A stretch of 60,155 nucleotides of DNA, from contig CAJMLW010000011.1 of NCBI GenBank assembly GCA_905214495.1, positions 1 to 60,155 on the forward strand. Reading direction: 5' to 3'. Every line of letters begins with the position of its first letter. Positions within the stretch are counted from its first letter, which is position 1. This DNA comes from an uncultured bacterium. GTDB lineage: Bacteria; Bacillota; Negativicutes; Veillonellales; Veillonellaceae. The notes beneath the pieces were generated by a model. The model searched no databases, was not told the DNA's origin, and saw nothing but the letters and a program-made list of their open reading frames with translations. Of the stretch, positions 34,828-44,071 are shown piece after piece. The translations under genes and the position numbers were made by a program.

Positions 34828-35862
34828 CTAGTTACCTTCTACCCATGCAACGGTACCAATTGGCACACTAGGCTTAGCATTTAAATGTAAATCGCAGAAC
34901 TTTCCGGCTTGTGCCATATAGTAAGCACGGCATCCAATCATAGCCGCATTATCAGTAGCTAAAATTTTACCTGGTTTATAGTACGTAAATCCTTCTTCAT
35001 TACACATATTCTCTAATGCTACTTGTAATCCTTGGTTAGCAGATACACCACCAGCAATGGTTATTTTAGTTTCCCCTAGTGTATGAGCTGCATCCTTAGT
35101 TTTTTCTACTAGAACATCTACGATGGCCTTTTGAAAGGACGCTGCCACATCAGCCTTATTTATGTCTTCACCCTTTTGTGATTTACTATTTAAATAATTT
35201 AGAACAGCTGATTTTAAGCCACTAAAGCTAAATTCAAAATTTCCCGACTCACTAAGGGCCTTCGGAAACTCAATAGCATCTGGATTGCCCTCTGTTGCTA
35301 ATGCATCTATATGAGGTCCTCCAGGATATGGAAACCCCATAACACGGGCAATTTTATCAAAAGCTTCACCGGCCGCATCGTCCCGTGTTTGTCCTAAAAT
35401 CTCGAATTCTTCATAGTCTTTCACATGAACTAACATAGTATGACCACCGGATACAACAAGGCTTAAAAATGGCGGCTCTAATGTAGGATTAGCTAAGAAA
35501 TTAGCAAAAATATGACCTTCCATATGATGAACAGGTACTAACGGAATCCCCGTAGCAAAGGATAATCCTTTTGCAGCTGCTACACCAACTAATAGGGCCC
35601 CTACTAATCCAGGACCATAGGTAACCCCTATATGATCAATGTCATCCAATGTGACATGAGCATCCGCTAATGCTTGGTCAATAACAGGGATAACTTGTTC
35701 TATATGATGACGGGATGCAATTTCTGGCACTACACCACCAAATTTTCGGTGAATTGGCACCTGACTCGATATGACATTAGAAAGTACTGTACGGCCATCC
35801 TTAAGTACAGCTGCCGATGTTTCATCACAGCTACTTTCTAATGCTAATGTATATATACTCAT
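34828..35862 (-). CDS. tsaD: tRNA N6-adenosine threonylcarbamoyltransferase TsaD
   Basis: Transfers threonylcarbamoyl to A37 of ANN-decoding tRNAs (t6A). Of ASKHA fold, 344 residues: ALESSCDETSAAV at the N-terminus, the metal-binding HHMEGHIFANFL, VVSGGHTMLV and AGGVSANQGL. It acts with TsaB and TsaE encoded upstream in the same operon. The ATG overlaps the rimI stop (ATGA). Confidence 0.96.
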   Translation of the reverse strand: MSIYTLALESSCDETSAAVLKDGRTVLSNVISSQVPIHRKFGGVVPEIASRHHIEQVIPVIDQALADAHVTLDDIDHIGVTYGPGLVGALLVGVAAAKGLSFATGIPLVPVHHMEGHIFANFLANPTLEPPFLSLVVSGGHTMLVHVKDYEEFEILGQTRDDAAGEAFDKIARVMGFPYPGGPHIDALATEGNPDAIEFPKALSESGNFEFSFSGLKSAVLNYLNSKSQKGEDINKADVAASFQKAIVDVLVEKTKDAAHTLGETKITIAGGVSANQGLQVALENMCNEEGFTYYKPGKILATDNAAMIGCRAYYMAQAGKFCDLHLNAKPSVPIGTVAWVEGN

Positions 35863-36308
35863 TTTCCTTCCTCTTTAATAAGAGACATAATATACGCATC
35901 TTCTTTAGGTTCCGAGTAATAATTTTTTCGCATACCTTTTACAGTAAACCCCAATTGTCGGTATAAAGATAAAGCAGACAAATTAGATATACGAACTTCT
36001 AAAAAGATTTCATGCATGCCTCGTTTAAAACATTCCTCTATCAATGCACTCGTAAGTTTAGCACCAAAGCCTTGGCGTCTTGCAGATGGACGTATCGCAA
36101 TATTCGTAATTTGACCTTCATCATATACAAGCCACGCTCCTGCATAACCTACAACACCATTGGCATCTTCTACAACATAATAGAGTTTATTATCTTCATT
36201 CAGTAATTCTGTTTCTATGGAATCTAAACTCCAAGGAACAGAAAAGCATTCCATTTCAATAGCAAAAATTTCCTTTGCATCCTCAATCGTTGCTCTACGG
36301 ACTGTCAT
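35859..36308 (-). CDS. rimI: ribosomal protein S18 alanine N-acetyltransferase-like (RimI)
   Basis: A GNAT-fold acetyltransferase of 149 residues with the acetyl-CoA loop in RPSARRQGFGAKLTSAL and the C-terminal FLEVRISNLSALSLYRQLGF typical of RimI. Its substrate in this organism is inferred from the family and from the tsaB-rimI-tsaD arrangement, common in Firmicutes. It starts 2 bases after tsaB. Confidence 0.9.
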   Translation of the reverse strand: MTVRRATIEDAKEIFAIEMECFSVPWSLDSIETELLNEDNKLYYVVEDANGVVGYAGAWLVYDEGQITNIAIRPSARRQGFGAKLTSALIEECFKRGMHEIFLEVRISNLSALSLYRQLGFTVKGMRKNYYSEPKEDAYIMSLIKEEGK

Positions 36309-36310
36309 GT

Positions 36311-37066
36311 CTATTTTTCACCTGCCGCTTCGATTACAGTGACTGTAGGATTCTCCTTTAACATAGCAGGATTATCTTTATGCTTTTCTTCCCACAATAC
36401 TTCTGCTTCAGACCGTCTAATATAGTACGGTACCATATCCATAGGATCAGCACTTTCACCTCGTTCAATCATGGAGCGGGCACTTAATAATAACGAACTA
36501 GCCTTAGGTATGCGATAAATAGGATCAGCAATGATTAACAACTCATTATCTTCTATTAGTGGAGCAATCCGCTTAATACCATCGCCCACAAATATGACGC
36601 GTTTATGTTGGTTTCGTAATCGTTCTACTAATGAAGCAGCTTCCACTACAAATGGCTCCTCTTTAACCTGTAAATGCTCTCCATCATATATATAGAGAGC
36701 CGCAAATACATGTTTCTTTTGCGCATCAATTATCGTGCAAATCGTATCAGTAGTATATGGAATATTGCGTGATAATCCATCCATAGTCATAATTCCGTAT
36801 AAAGGTAAGTGTAATGCATAAGCCATAGCCTTTGCCGTTCCCATTCCTATGCGCAAACCCGTAAAAGAACCAGGACCACTAGCAACAACGATTCCTTTTA
36901 AATCAGATTTTTCTACCCGCGTCATCTCTAGCAATGATTGAATATGAGGTACTAATTGCTCAGAATGAGTCAGACCAGCTTGTATTGTAATTTCACCAAG
37001 TAACTGACTTTCATTCATTATAGCAACACTAGAAACGACAGAACTCGTTTCAATTCCCAACCACAT
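36311..37066 (-). CDS. tsaB: t6A biosynthesis protein TsaB
   Basis: The inactive TsaD paralogue that scaffolds the t6A complex. 251 residues: GIETSSVVSSVAI at the start, GLTHSEQLVPHI and VVASGPGSFTGLRIGMGTAKAMA are diagnostic. It overlaps tsaE by 17 bases at its start, and the ATG follows GGAGG. Confidence 0.94.
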   Translation of the reverse strand: MWLGIETSSVVSSVAIMNESQLLGEITIQAGLTHSEQLVPHIQSLLEMTRVEKSDLKGIVVASGPGSFTGLRIGMGTAKAMAYALHLPLYGIMTMDGLSRNIPYTTDTICTIIDAQKKHVFAALYIYDGEHLQVKEEPFVVEAASLVERLRNQHKRVIFVGDGIKRIAPLIEDNELLIIADPIYRIPKASSLLLSARSMIERGESADPMDMVPYYIRRSEAEVLWEEKHKDNPAMLKENPTVTVIEAAGEK

Positions 37067-37541
37067 ACGTACCTCCTAAAGTATTCAATGTTTCAGCGTC
37101 AAGTACATCGCTCTCTAATGTAATCCGTCTAGAGTGAGTATCAATCGAATCAATATGAATCCATAACGTTTCATCGGGCAATTCATCTTCAAATTTATCA
37201 GCCCACTCTACAATAGCAACTTGACCATCCGTAAATTCATAAAATCCAATATTTTCTAATTCACTTACATCATCCATGCGATATAAATCAAAATGATATA
37301 TTTCACCGGACAATGTCATATAGGTATTCATAAGAGAAAATGTAGGACTTGTAATATCCTCTGACACGCCAAGGCCCCTTGCTATACCCTGAGACATATG
37401 AGTCTTACCAGTCCCTAAATCACCGATTAAAGCCATGCATAGTGGACTACCAGACTCTTTGACCCACTGCCCCAGGCGTTCACCGAAACATTGCGTATCC
37501 TGTACGGAATGCGTTTCTAATATAACTTTATTTTTACTCAT
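37050..37541 (-). CDS. tsaE: t6A biosynthesis ATPase TsaE
   Basis: P-loop ATPase that regenerates the TsaBD complex. 163 residues with Walker A ALIGDLGTGKTHMSQGIARGLG, the switch ITSPTFSLMNTY and HFDLYRM, then VEWADKF. It overlaps the end of thiL by 8 bases. Confidence 0.95.
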   Translation of the reverse strand: MSKNKVILETHSVQDTQCFGERLGQWVKESGSPLCMALIGDLGTGKTHMSQGIARGLGVSEDITSPTFSLMNTYMTLSGEIYHFDLYRMDDVSELENIGFYEFTDGQVAIVEWADKFEDELPDETLWIHIDSIDTHSRRITLESDVLDAETLNTLGGTYVVGN

Positions 37542-38511
37542 GAAAATGATTATACCCTTTCGCTTCTAATAATCGTATCTCTTTATCCTTAGTCACCGAT
37601 TGTACCATCGCTTTTCCTTCTATGACCTCACCTATTAATGTAATAGGCCCCAACTGTTCTAATACCTGTGAAAGCTCCTTAGGCGCCGTAAATACGAGCT
37701 GAAAATCTTCGCCACCCAACAATGCATAATCAACAGGATTAGTATGTAATGTGTTTGCTAATTTATATGTTTCTTCATGCAACGGTATAAGTGATTCATC
37801 AATAACAATTGAAACATGTGAGGCCTTTGCAATTTCATTCAATTCACTACTAAGACCATCGCTAATATCGTTCATACTATGAATGCCTAGGTCTCGCAAT
37901 TCTTGGCCTAATTCAATCTGTGGTTCTGGTCTTTGGTGTCCAATTCTCGTCATTGGATAGCCGTCTAGATTATACGATAAAGAGCCTAACCCTGTTGCAG
38001 CATAACCAATATAATTAGTAACGCCCACTACGTCCCCAGGTTTAGCGCCACATCTTAATATCGCTTTACCTTTAGGTACCTCGCCTATAATGGTAATAGT
38101 CCACACCATGGGGCCATCTGTATTGACCGTATCACCACCAATAAGATTTACATGATATCGCTGACATTGCTCCTTAATACCTCTATAAATTTCATCTAAA
38201 ATTTGCGTATCTATATGTCCTGGGACAGCCACAGACAGTACAACTTGACGAGGTATTCCTCCCATCGCAGCAATATCACTCAAATTAGCCGTCATCAAAC
38301 GATATCCTACATCATAGGGCATCATATATTGAAAGCTAAAATGAACACCTTCCACCATGGTATCCGTACTTATGAGCTGATCATACCCTTCACTAGCTTT
38401 ATAAATGGCACAATCATCGCCAATGCCTTGCACCACTGTCTTATTGTCATATATTGTATCCGATTCAATACTATGTATGAAATTAAATTCACCAAGAGTT
38501 TTAAGTTCCAC
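37534..38511 (-). CDS. thiL: thiamine-monophosphate kinase ThiL, GTG start
   Basis: Phosphorylates thiamine monophosphate to the active cofactor. 325 residues with the family segments GDDCAIY, STDTMVEGVHF, ANLSDIAAMGG, GGDTVNTDGP, the NDISDGLSSEL motif and LLGGEDFQLVFT. The start is GTG at 38511, behind AAAGGTG. It heads the thiL-tsaE-tsaB-rimI-tsaD-kinase-regulator run; a weak promoter (TTGCAT, 17 bases, TACATA) may lie near 38533-38565. Confidence 0.93.
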   Translation of the reverse strand: MELKTLGEFNFIHSIESDTIYDNKTVVQGIGDDCAIYKASEGYDQLISTDTMVEGVHFSFQYMMPYDVGYRLMTANLSDIAAMGGIPRQVVLSVAVPGHIDTQILDEIYRGIKEQCQRYHVNLIGGDTVNTDGPMVWTITIIGEVPKGKAILRCGAKPGDVVGVTNYIGYAATGLGSLSYNLDGYPMTRIGHQRPEPQIELGQELRDLGIHSMNDISDGLSSELNEIAKASHVSIVIDESLIPLHEETYKLANTLHTNPVDYALLGGEDFQLVFTAPKELSQVLEQLGPITLIGEVIEGKAMVQSVTKDKEIRLLEAKGYNHFHE

Positions 38512-38566
38512 TATATCACCTTTTTTATCTTATACACTATATGTATTGTAACATATATAGGAATGC

Positions 38567-38605
38567 AAAAAAAAATCGACCTCATCATTACTGATGAGGT
38601 CGATT
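38567..38605 (-). terminator. intrinsic terminator after the GerMN lipoprotein gene
   Basis: A 13-bp stem AATCGACCTCATC/GATGAGGTCGATT with a 6-base loop and a run of nine U on the minus strand. Confidence 0.92.
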
Positions 38606-38611
38606 CGTACA

Positions 38612-39172
38612 TTATTTTTTTATGAGTTGTTCCATCCGTTTAACAGGGCTCTTCGTATCAAATGCACCTACGACAGGAACCTTTTTGCCATCACATACAA
38701 AAAGTACTCCATTGATATTATCAAAAGATGTTAATGTATTCACGATAGCAGCCATTTGCAACTTAACAGTTAAGTCGCCACCTTTACCATCAACAAAAGC
38801 TTTATTTACCTCTACAGAAGCAATTCCATCCTTAACTGTTACAGAATTGATTTCTATAGCCTTATCAAAAATAGGATACTTTTGTTGACGATCAGCTTTT
38901 AACATGGCGAGTAATGCAGCCTTTGGTGTTACCTTATCAGCTGCAACATCCACGGATTGTTGTTTCACACCTGAACCATCTTCAGTAGGAACAAAGAATA
39001 CCATTTTAACAGTTTCACTAGAAGCCTTAGCTGTTTCAGCATCTTTATTGACCTTCACCTCTTGACTTACTGTGGGAGAACCTGTATTAGGTATTTGATT
39101 GGAATTACAGCCCGCTGTAAAAGCTAGGATACCAATACAAGCAATCACTGCCATTTGATTTCGAATATTCAT
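38612..39172 (-). CDS. GerMN-domain lipoprotein
   Basis: A 186-residue predicted lipoprotein: a short hydrophobic signal followed by the lipobox LAFTAGC, so Cys22 would be lipidated. Residues 55-170 form a GerMN domain (KMVFFVPTEDGSGV, ASVEVNKAFVDG). In spore formers GerM acts on spore peptidoglycan, but many non-spore-formers have GerMN lipoproteins next to amidases, as here (2-base gap). It probably works in envelope assembly with the amidase. Confidence 0.88.
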   Translation of the reverse strand: MNIRNQMAVIACIGILAFTAGCNSNQIPNTGSPTVSQEVKVNKDAETAKASSETVKMVFFVPTEDGSGVKQQSVDVAADKVTPKAALLAMLKADRQQKYPIFDKAIEINSVTVKDGIASVEVNKAFVDGKGGDLTVKLQMAAIVNTLTSFDNINGVLFVCDGKKVPVVGAFDTKSPVKRMEQLIKK

Positions 39173-39174
39173 CC

Positions 39175-40266
39175 TTAGCCTCCAAAGTAATTAGCAATAC
39201 CAGCAGCAATACGATTAGCAAAGTCTTGTTCTGTTTGTTCACTCTTCAAAGCGCGCTCTTCGTTAGGATTAGAAATAAAGCCCAATTCTACGAGAATAGC
39301 CGGCATATTTGTATGTCTTAATACATACAAATTACCTTCTTGGATGCCTCTGTCACCATTGAAACCTGGTACATTAGCAATTTGATCTTGTACTTTTTGT
39401 GCTAAGCGAGCGTCATTACCAGTTTTAGAATAGTAGTATGTAGCAATGCCACCTACACTTGGGTTGTTAAAGGAGTTAATATGAATGCTTACGAAAGCAT
39501 CCGAATTATGGGAATTTGCCACATTAACGCGAGCACCCAACTCATCAACACCACTCGCATTAGGACCATATACATCGACATCTGTAGTACGCGTCATGAA
39601 TACCTTTGCACCGCGAGCTTCTAGAGCTGATTTCAAATATTTAGAAATCGGTAATGTTGCACTTTTTTCTTGGAACCCTGTAGGGCCAATAGCACCTGGG
39701 TCGCTACCACCATGACCTGGATCAATAGTAATCACCTTACCGGATAAGCCTCCTGATACAGAGTATTTACCGGACCCTTTACTACTTGCTGGAGCTGTAG
39801 CTGGAGATGGTTTCTTACCATAATTGATAGGTTTTGGATTCACGCCTTTTTTCTGTACATCTACAACAATTCGATACGGCTTTTGATTAACTGTATCCTT
39901 CTTCAAAGAGAAAACCTTCACATCATTAGTATCCAATGCGGATGGAGTTTTAATCGTAACTGCCACATCTTTTCCAACTTGTGAAAGTTGAGCTACGCTA
40001 GCAATGGAAGAATCCATATAAATAGTGTTCTTCGCCGTTTTTAGCTTCGTATTATTCAAAGTAACCGTTGTCGTTTTTCCATCTTTACTGATGGATGCTG
40101 CCGCTTTTACAGGAGTAGATAAATCCATAACCATACGTACATATGGAACAGGGGCATCAGTTCTCGTTACCCAACGAGCATCCTGTAAATTAGCAGCCTT
40201 TGCTTGACTTAACATCAGTGGTATAGCCATGAGAAAAGCAAGGCAAATTAAAAATAATTTACGCAA
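39175..40266 (-). CDS. N-acetylmuramoyl-L-alanine amidase (AMIN plus Amidase_3)
   Basis: A secreted zinc amidase that cuts the bond between muramic acid and the stem peptide. A signal peptide (hydrophobic to about residue 25, AKA cleavage), an AMIN-type domain (30-140), a Pro/Ser linker and the Amidase_3 domain with IDPGHGGSDPGAIG, the Glu in FQEKSA, SIHINSF and AILVELGFISNPNEE. All zinc ligands and the catalytic Glu are present. The start is uncertain: TTG at 40266, eight bases after GGAG, is chosen; a GTG three codons earlier (40275) overlaps that site. Confidence 0.92.
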   Translation of the reverse strand: MRKLFLICLAFLMAIPLMLSQAKAANLQDARWVTRTDAPVPYVRMVMDLSTPVKAAASISKDGKTTTVTLNNTKLKTAKNTIYMDSSIASVAQLSQVGKDVAVTIKTPSALDTNDVKVFSLKKDTVNQKPYRIVVDVQKKGVNPKPINYGKKPSPATAPASSKGSGKYSVSGGLSGKVITIDPGHGGSDPGAIGPTGFQEKSATLPISKYLKSALEARGAKVFMTRTTDVDVYGPNASGVDELGARVNVANSHNSDAFVSIHINSFNNPSVGGIATYYYSKTGNDARLAQKVQDQIANVPGFNGDRGIQEGNLYVLRHTNMPAILVELGFISNPNEERALKSEQTEQDFANRIAAGIANYFGG

Positions 40267-40434
40267 TACATTCACTCCAATCTAACTGACATACTTTTTG
40301 TCCAAACCATAGAGATGAGCCGATGATACTAATGTTTCGTCTCATCGTTCCAATCTATCCATAAACTAATGTTAGATTATAGATAGATTATTTCATACAA
40401 ACATGAAGATATGTATACAGATTATACATATTTA

Positions 40435-41373
40435 TCATCGTTCTGTAGAAATTTGCCATTCATTCCCATCCGTACTAATATGAATACGTCCCATAGTATC
40501 TGTACGATAAATGGCGATATTGTGTTCATTCAAATGACGTAGTGTCACATCATGAGGATGACCATATTTATTATATAACCCACAAGAGATTAATGCACTC
40601 TCTGGTTTGACAGATTTTAGAAAATCTTCAGAACTACTTGTGCGCGATCCGTGATGACCCGTTTTCAAAATACGAGCAAAGAGCTTACTATTTTGCTCTT
40701 TTATAAGCCGTTGTTCTTCTTGTAATTCCGCATCACCGGTAAAAAGCATAGAAAATTTACCAAATATAAATTTACCAACAATAGAATTATTATTTAAATC
40801 CGGTTGCCCTTTTTTATCTACTAATGTATCATCCCAAGGCGCATATACTACAAATACTGCACCATGACCAAAATCAACAGTACTACCTTTCTTTAATGTA
40901 GTGCGTTGAATATTCTTTTTCTCAATCCATTTTTCATATGTTTTATACATATTATTGTCAACAGAAATACCATCATCATATACATGTTCTATAGGCATCG
41001 CTTTTGCAATAGCTAAAAAACCACCCATATGATCTGCATGAGGATGTGTGATGATGACATTTTTCAACTTAGTAATACCGAGGTTATGTAGCTGGGCCAC
41101 AATATTTTCACGATGTTCTATATCGCCTGTATCAATCATGCTATACTCATCACCGATTTTAAGAAGTATTGCATCCCCTTGTCCAATATCTAACATATAG
41201 ATGTCAACATGACCTTCTGCATTGGTCTGCTTTGTATCAATAGAATAATTGGATGATGCTGACACAGCTTGTGAAGCCGCTTTAGATACATCTGAATGTG
41301 AACAACCTGCTAGCACAAACAGTGGCACTAATAAAGCTATGAAATATAATAGTATTCGTTGTAATCGCGTCAT
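40435..41373 (-). CDS. metallo-beta-lactamase-fold lipoprotein, ComEC C-terminal-like
   Basis: A 312-residue predicted lipoprotein with lipobox LFVLAGC and a metallo-hydrolase domain: MLDIGQGDAILLKIG, TGDIEH, the metal motif THPHADHMGG, LFTGDAE and KTGHHGSRTSSS. This is the soluble domain of the competence protein ComEC without its channel. Exported stand-alone versions exist; extracellular nuclease or phosphodiesterase activity is a guess. The ATG at 41373 follows GGAAGG, 4 bases after nnr. Confidence 0.88.
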   Translation of the reverse strand: MTRLQRILLYFIALLVPLFVLAGCSHSDVSKAASQAVSASSNYSIDTKQTNAEGHVDIYMLDIGQGDAILLKIGDEYSMIDTGDIEHRENIVAQLHNLGITKLKNVIITHPHADHMGGFLAIAKAMPIEHVYDDGISVDNNMYKTYEKWIEKKNIQRTTLKKGSTVDFGHGAVFVVYAPWDDTLVDKKGQPDLNNNSIVGKFIFGKFSMLFTGDAELQEEQRLIKEQNSKLFARILKTGHHGSRTSSSEDFLKSVKPESALISCGLYNKYGHPHDVTLRHLNEHNIAIYRTDTMGRIHISTDGNEWQISTER

Positions 41374-41377
41374 ATAC

Positions 41378-42946
41378 CTATCCTTCCAATAACTCTTGTA
41401 GTACCAAACCAACGGATTGGCTTACATCACTTGGCGTATAGCCCCAAGGTTTTTCTTCAGACAATATATCAGCGCTTCGACTATGTACATAGACACCTAA
41501 TAAAGCCGCAGATTGTAAAGAATAGCCTTGTGCTACAAAAGCGGTTATAATCCCCGTTAAACTATCACCCATTCCTCCGGTGCCCATACCAGGATTGCCT
41601 AACATATTGATATATACTTCACCGGTAGGAAGCGCAACTAAACTAGGAATTCCTTTTAAAACAAGCACTACATTATGAGCTACAGCAAATTGAATAGCTA
41701 AATCTACATAATGCTTCTCTATAAAATTAATGGATGTATCAATAAGCCGGCTGAATTCTCCTAGATGCGGGGTCATAATGCAATTTTTAAACTGCATATT
41801 GCCTTCATAGGTAATTGTTTTATCACCATGTGCATATACATGACCAATCGTACCGAGAGCATATAGTCCATCTGCATCAATAACCATGTGTCCTGATTGT
41901 CGTTCTAACAAAGAATTTACCAATACTTTGGCTTCCTCTGTGCGTCCTAATCCAGGGCCAACGGCAACTACATCATAAGATTGTAAATTAGCAGAACCTA
42001 TATTTTCCAATGGCAATACCATGATTTCTGGTATACATTTGGACTGTACGATAGGTCGCACACCAATAGGAACAGCTAATGAAACCTTACCGGCCCCACC
42101 GTGTACGGCTGCCTCTGCGCTCATGATAGGTGCCCCTACCATTGATTCAGAACCACCTACAATTAAAGCATTACCATTAACCCCCTTATGCGCCTGCGGC
42201 ATTCGATCACTAAGTTCCAATGAAGCTAAACGGTCATACAGAACATAATGAGATGTGTTAAATGGCGCATCTGATCCTAATGCTAATTCCCAAGGTACCC
42301 CCAACGGTGCAATTATCACTGTGCCTGCCAAGGATTTGCCAGGATATAACAATAGCCCCTCTTTAATGGATCCAAAGGTCACTGTCGCATCATAGGATAA
42401 TGTATAATCCGAAGCTTGCCCCGTTGTGGCATCAACACCAGCAGGCACATCAATAGCCCATAGGGAAAATCCAAATTGGTTGCGTTCCACATCGATGTCA
42501 TGTAATACAGATGTTACAGATTCTCGTAATTCACCTTGAAAACCTGTTCCCATCAATCCTTCTACGACAACATGAACGCGGGACCAATCACTAAAACTTT
42601 CAAAAGAAACAATATCAACGCCCATAGCGCGCACCATGGTCAGTTGTTTATTAAATAGCTCACTACCATGTGATACATTGCCTACTAATGCAATGGTAAC
42701 GGGAATTCTTTGTTCTATTAAATGACGAGCCGCTACCAGTCCATCGGCTCCATTGTTACCAACACCACACACAAATAGAACCATACCTGTAAAAGGATCC
42801 TCGTGAAAACGTTCTCCTTCTACATCTACCAACGCATCGGCTATACCTCGTCCTGCATTTTCCATGAGCAACTCCAAAGGCACGTGTAGATGACGCGGTA
42901 CATAGGCATCAATATGTTGTGATGCTTCTCTCGTTAAACTGTACAT
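41378..42946 (-). CDS. nnr: bifunctional NAD(P)HX epimerase/dehydratase
   Basis: Repairs hydrated NAD(P)H. The N-terminal epimerase domain (residues 1-215; LLMENAGRGIA, CGVGNNGADGLVAARHL, DVPAGVDATTG) is fused to the C-terminal ADP-dependent dehydratase (230-520; KGVNGNALIVGGS, GPGLGR, IDADGLYAL, TPHLGEFSRL, GNPGMGTGGMGDSLTG). The fusion is standard in bacteria. It follows acpS with a 3-base gap, a common pairing. Confidence 0.95.
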   Translation of the reverse strand: MYSLTREASQHIDAYVPRHLHVPLELLMENAGRGIADALVDVEGERFHEDPFTGMVLFVCGVGNNGADGLVAARHLIEQRIPVTIALVGNVSHGSELFNKQLTMVRAMGVDIVSFESFSDWSRVHVVVEGLMGTGFQGELRESVTSVLHDIDVERNQFGFSLWAIDVPAGVDATTGQASDYTLSYDATVTFGSIKEGLLLYPGKSLAGTVIIAPLGVPWELALGSDAPFNTSHYVLYDRLASLELSDRMPQAHKGVNGNALIVGGSESMVGAPIMSAEAAVHGGAGKVSLAVPIGVRPIVQSKCIPEIMVLPLENIGSANLQSYDVVAVGPGLGRTEEAKVLVNSLLERQSGHMVIDADGLYALGTIGHVYAHGDKTITYEGNMQFKNCIMTPHLGEFSRLIDTSINFIEKHYVDLAIQFAVAHNVVLVLKGIPSLVALPTGEVYINMLGNPGMGTGGMGDSLTGIITAFVAQGYSLQSAALLGVYVHSRSADILSEEKPWGYTPSDVSQSVGLVLQELLEG

Positions 42947-42949
42947 TAA

Positions 42950-43318
42950 TTACCTCTTTATGATGACCGTACTCATAGCGTACGACCGACAGTGACTAAT
43001 AGAAACTATAGATTCTGTATACATTCGTTCTTGCATAATTTTTTTGAAAGCCCCCGTTATGCTTAGAGATGGAGCCCCGAATTCATCATGGCACACCTCA
43101 ACATCTTGCCATGAGCCGTAACGCAATCCAGTCCCCAATGCTTTCAAAAAAGCCTCTTTTGCTGCGTAAATACCTGCATAGGATTGATAGATCCCTGTGC
43201 GTTTACTTTCACAATAAACAATTTCACGTTCCGTATATACGCGCTGTCGAAAGCGAGCTGAACTGTCTATAGCTTTTTTAATTCGATCAATTTCTATTAT
43301 ATCTGTGCCTAATCTCAT
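42950..43318 (-). CDS. acpS: holo-[acyl-carrier-protein] synthase AcpS
   Basis: Adds the phosphopantetheine arm to acyl carrier protein. 122 residues from the chosen ATG, with GTDIIEIDRIKKAI, RVYTEREIVYCE, the metal-binding YAAKEAFLKALGTGL and SISHCRSYAMS. The ATG at 43318 is 7 bases after GAGG; the longer frame has no ribosome site. A TATAAT lies at 43355-43360 with a poor -35. Confidence 0.94.
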   Translation of the reverse strand: MRLGTDIIEIDRIKKAIDSSARFRQRVYTEREIVYCESKRTGIYQSYAGIYAAKEAFLKALGTGLRYGSWQDVEVCHDEFGAPSLSITGAFKKIMQERMYTESIVSISHCRSYAMSTVIIKR

Positions 43319-43401
43319 ATCATAACCTCTTATATGTCGATTATCTATCTTTTTATTATACACAATTTTGTTAGATTAATCATTGATGAAAGTACAGTCT
43401 A

Positions 43402-43859
43402 TTAATAGTTAAGCATAGTATAAATAAAAACTTTATGATTCATATTTACAGCAGCGTACATTATGTTATGACGCATATCCATATCTTCAATTTCAAGATT
43501 TTTTGGAAAAGAAGTAATCTTAGTTACGTTACCTGTTTTATCTACAGTAATAACGGTGGATAACGTTGCAAATATAGTTTTATCATCATTAGCAAAGGCA
43601 CCATTATTATTATAATCATCATAATGAGCATCTATATCTTTAGACTGAACGAGTTGAAACAGTGATGTATAGTAATTGAATACATCTTTTTTGAGTTATA
43701 GCAGAATCCTTGACATTGATTGACGGAACTATCAATGGGTATCTCTTTTAATAGTTTTAAACCAACCATTGTCTTGCTAACATCTTGTTGCTGCAGTGCA
43801 TATGTTATTGGTAGATAATCCATGATATGTTGTATATCTATAGAGGCCTCTATCATTCT
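43402..43859 (-). pseudogene. frameshifted remnant of an unknown protein gene
   Basis: Three overlapping minus-strand frames join into one plausible protein. The first (43859 to about 43725) begins MIEASIDIQHIMDYLP; the second (about 43740 to 43690) reads VPSINVKDSAITQ; the third (about 43695 to 43402) reads DVFNYYTSLFQLVQSK and ends VFIYTMLNY with a stop. The last switch is at a homopolymer of six T on the plus strand (43687-43692). There is no ribosome site, and the 5' end begins just after the tRNA terminator, so the gene also lost its start. I do not recognise the family. Confidence 0.65.
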
Positions 43860-43876
43860 ACTTGAATCGTATAAAC

Positions 43877-43913
43877 AAAAAAACAGGTGATAAGATTACT
43901 CTTATCACCTGTT
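43877..43913 (-). terminator. intrinsic terminator after tRNA-Leu
   Basis: A perfect 13-bp stem AACAGGTGATAAG/CTTATCACCTGTT with a 6-base loop and seven U on the minus strand. Confidence 0.92.
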
Positions 43914-43933
43914 CAAGCGTTTCCACTTGTAGT

Positions 43934-44017
43934 TGGTGCCGGAGGTGGGACTTGAACCCACACGGTGTTACCCGCTTGATTTTGAGTCAAGTGCGTCTGC
44001 CATTCCGCCACTCCGGC
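43934..44017 (-). tRNA. tRNA-Leu (anticodon CAA)
   Basis: A 7-bp acceptor stem GCCGGAG/CTCCGGC, a D arm, anticodon stem CTTGA/TCAAG around loop CTCAAAA (anticodon CAA), a long variable arm (GCGGGTAACACCGT), T loop GTTCAAGTC and encoded CCA at the 3' end. The long variable arm and anticodon identify leucine. Confidence 0.96.
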
Positions 44018-44034
44018 GTCTCGGAACATTTGTA

Positions 44035-44063
44035 ATTATATAAAAATAACAAAGGTCTGTCAA
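44035..44063 (-). promoter_or_regulatory. promoter of tRNA-Leu
   Basis: Consensus TTGACA (44058-44063), a 17-base spacer and TATAAT (44035-44040) on the minus strand, 18 bases before the mature 5' end. Confidence 0.9.
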
Positions 44064-44071
44064 CAAATTTT

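Noticed and set aside
40411..40436. An AT-rich hairpin (ATATGTATA/TATACATAT) after the ComEC-like gene as a terminator
   Set aside because: The stem is weak and no U tract follows, so it is not listed as a feature.
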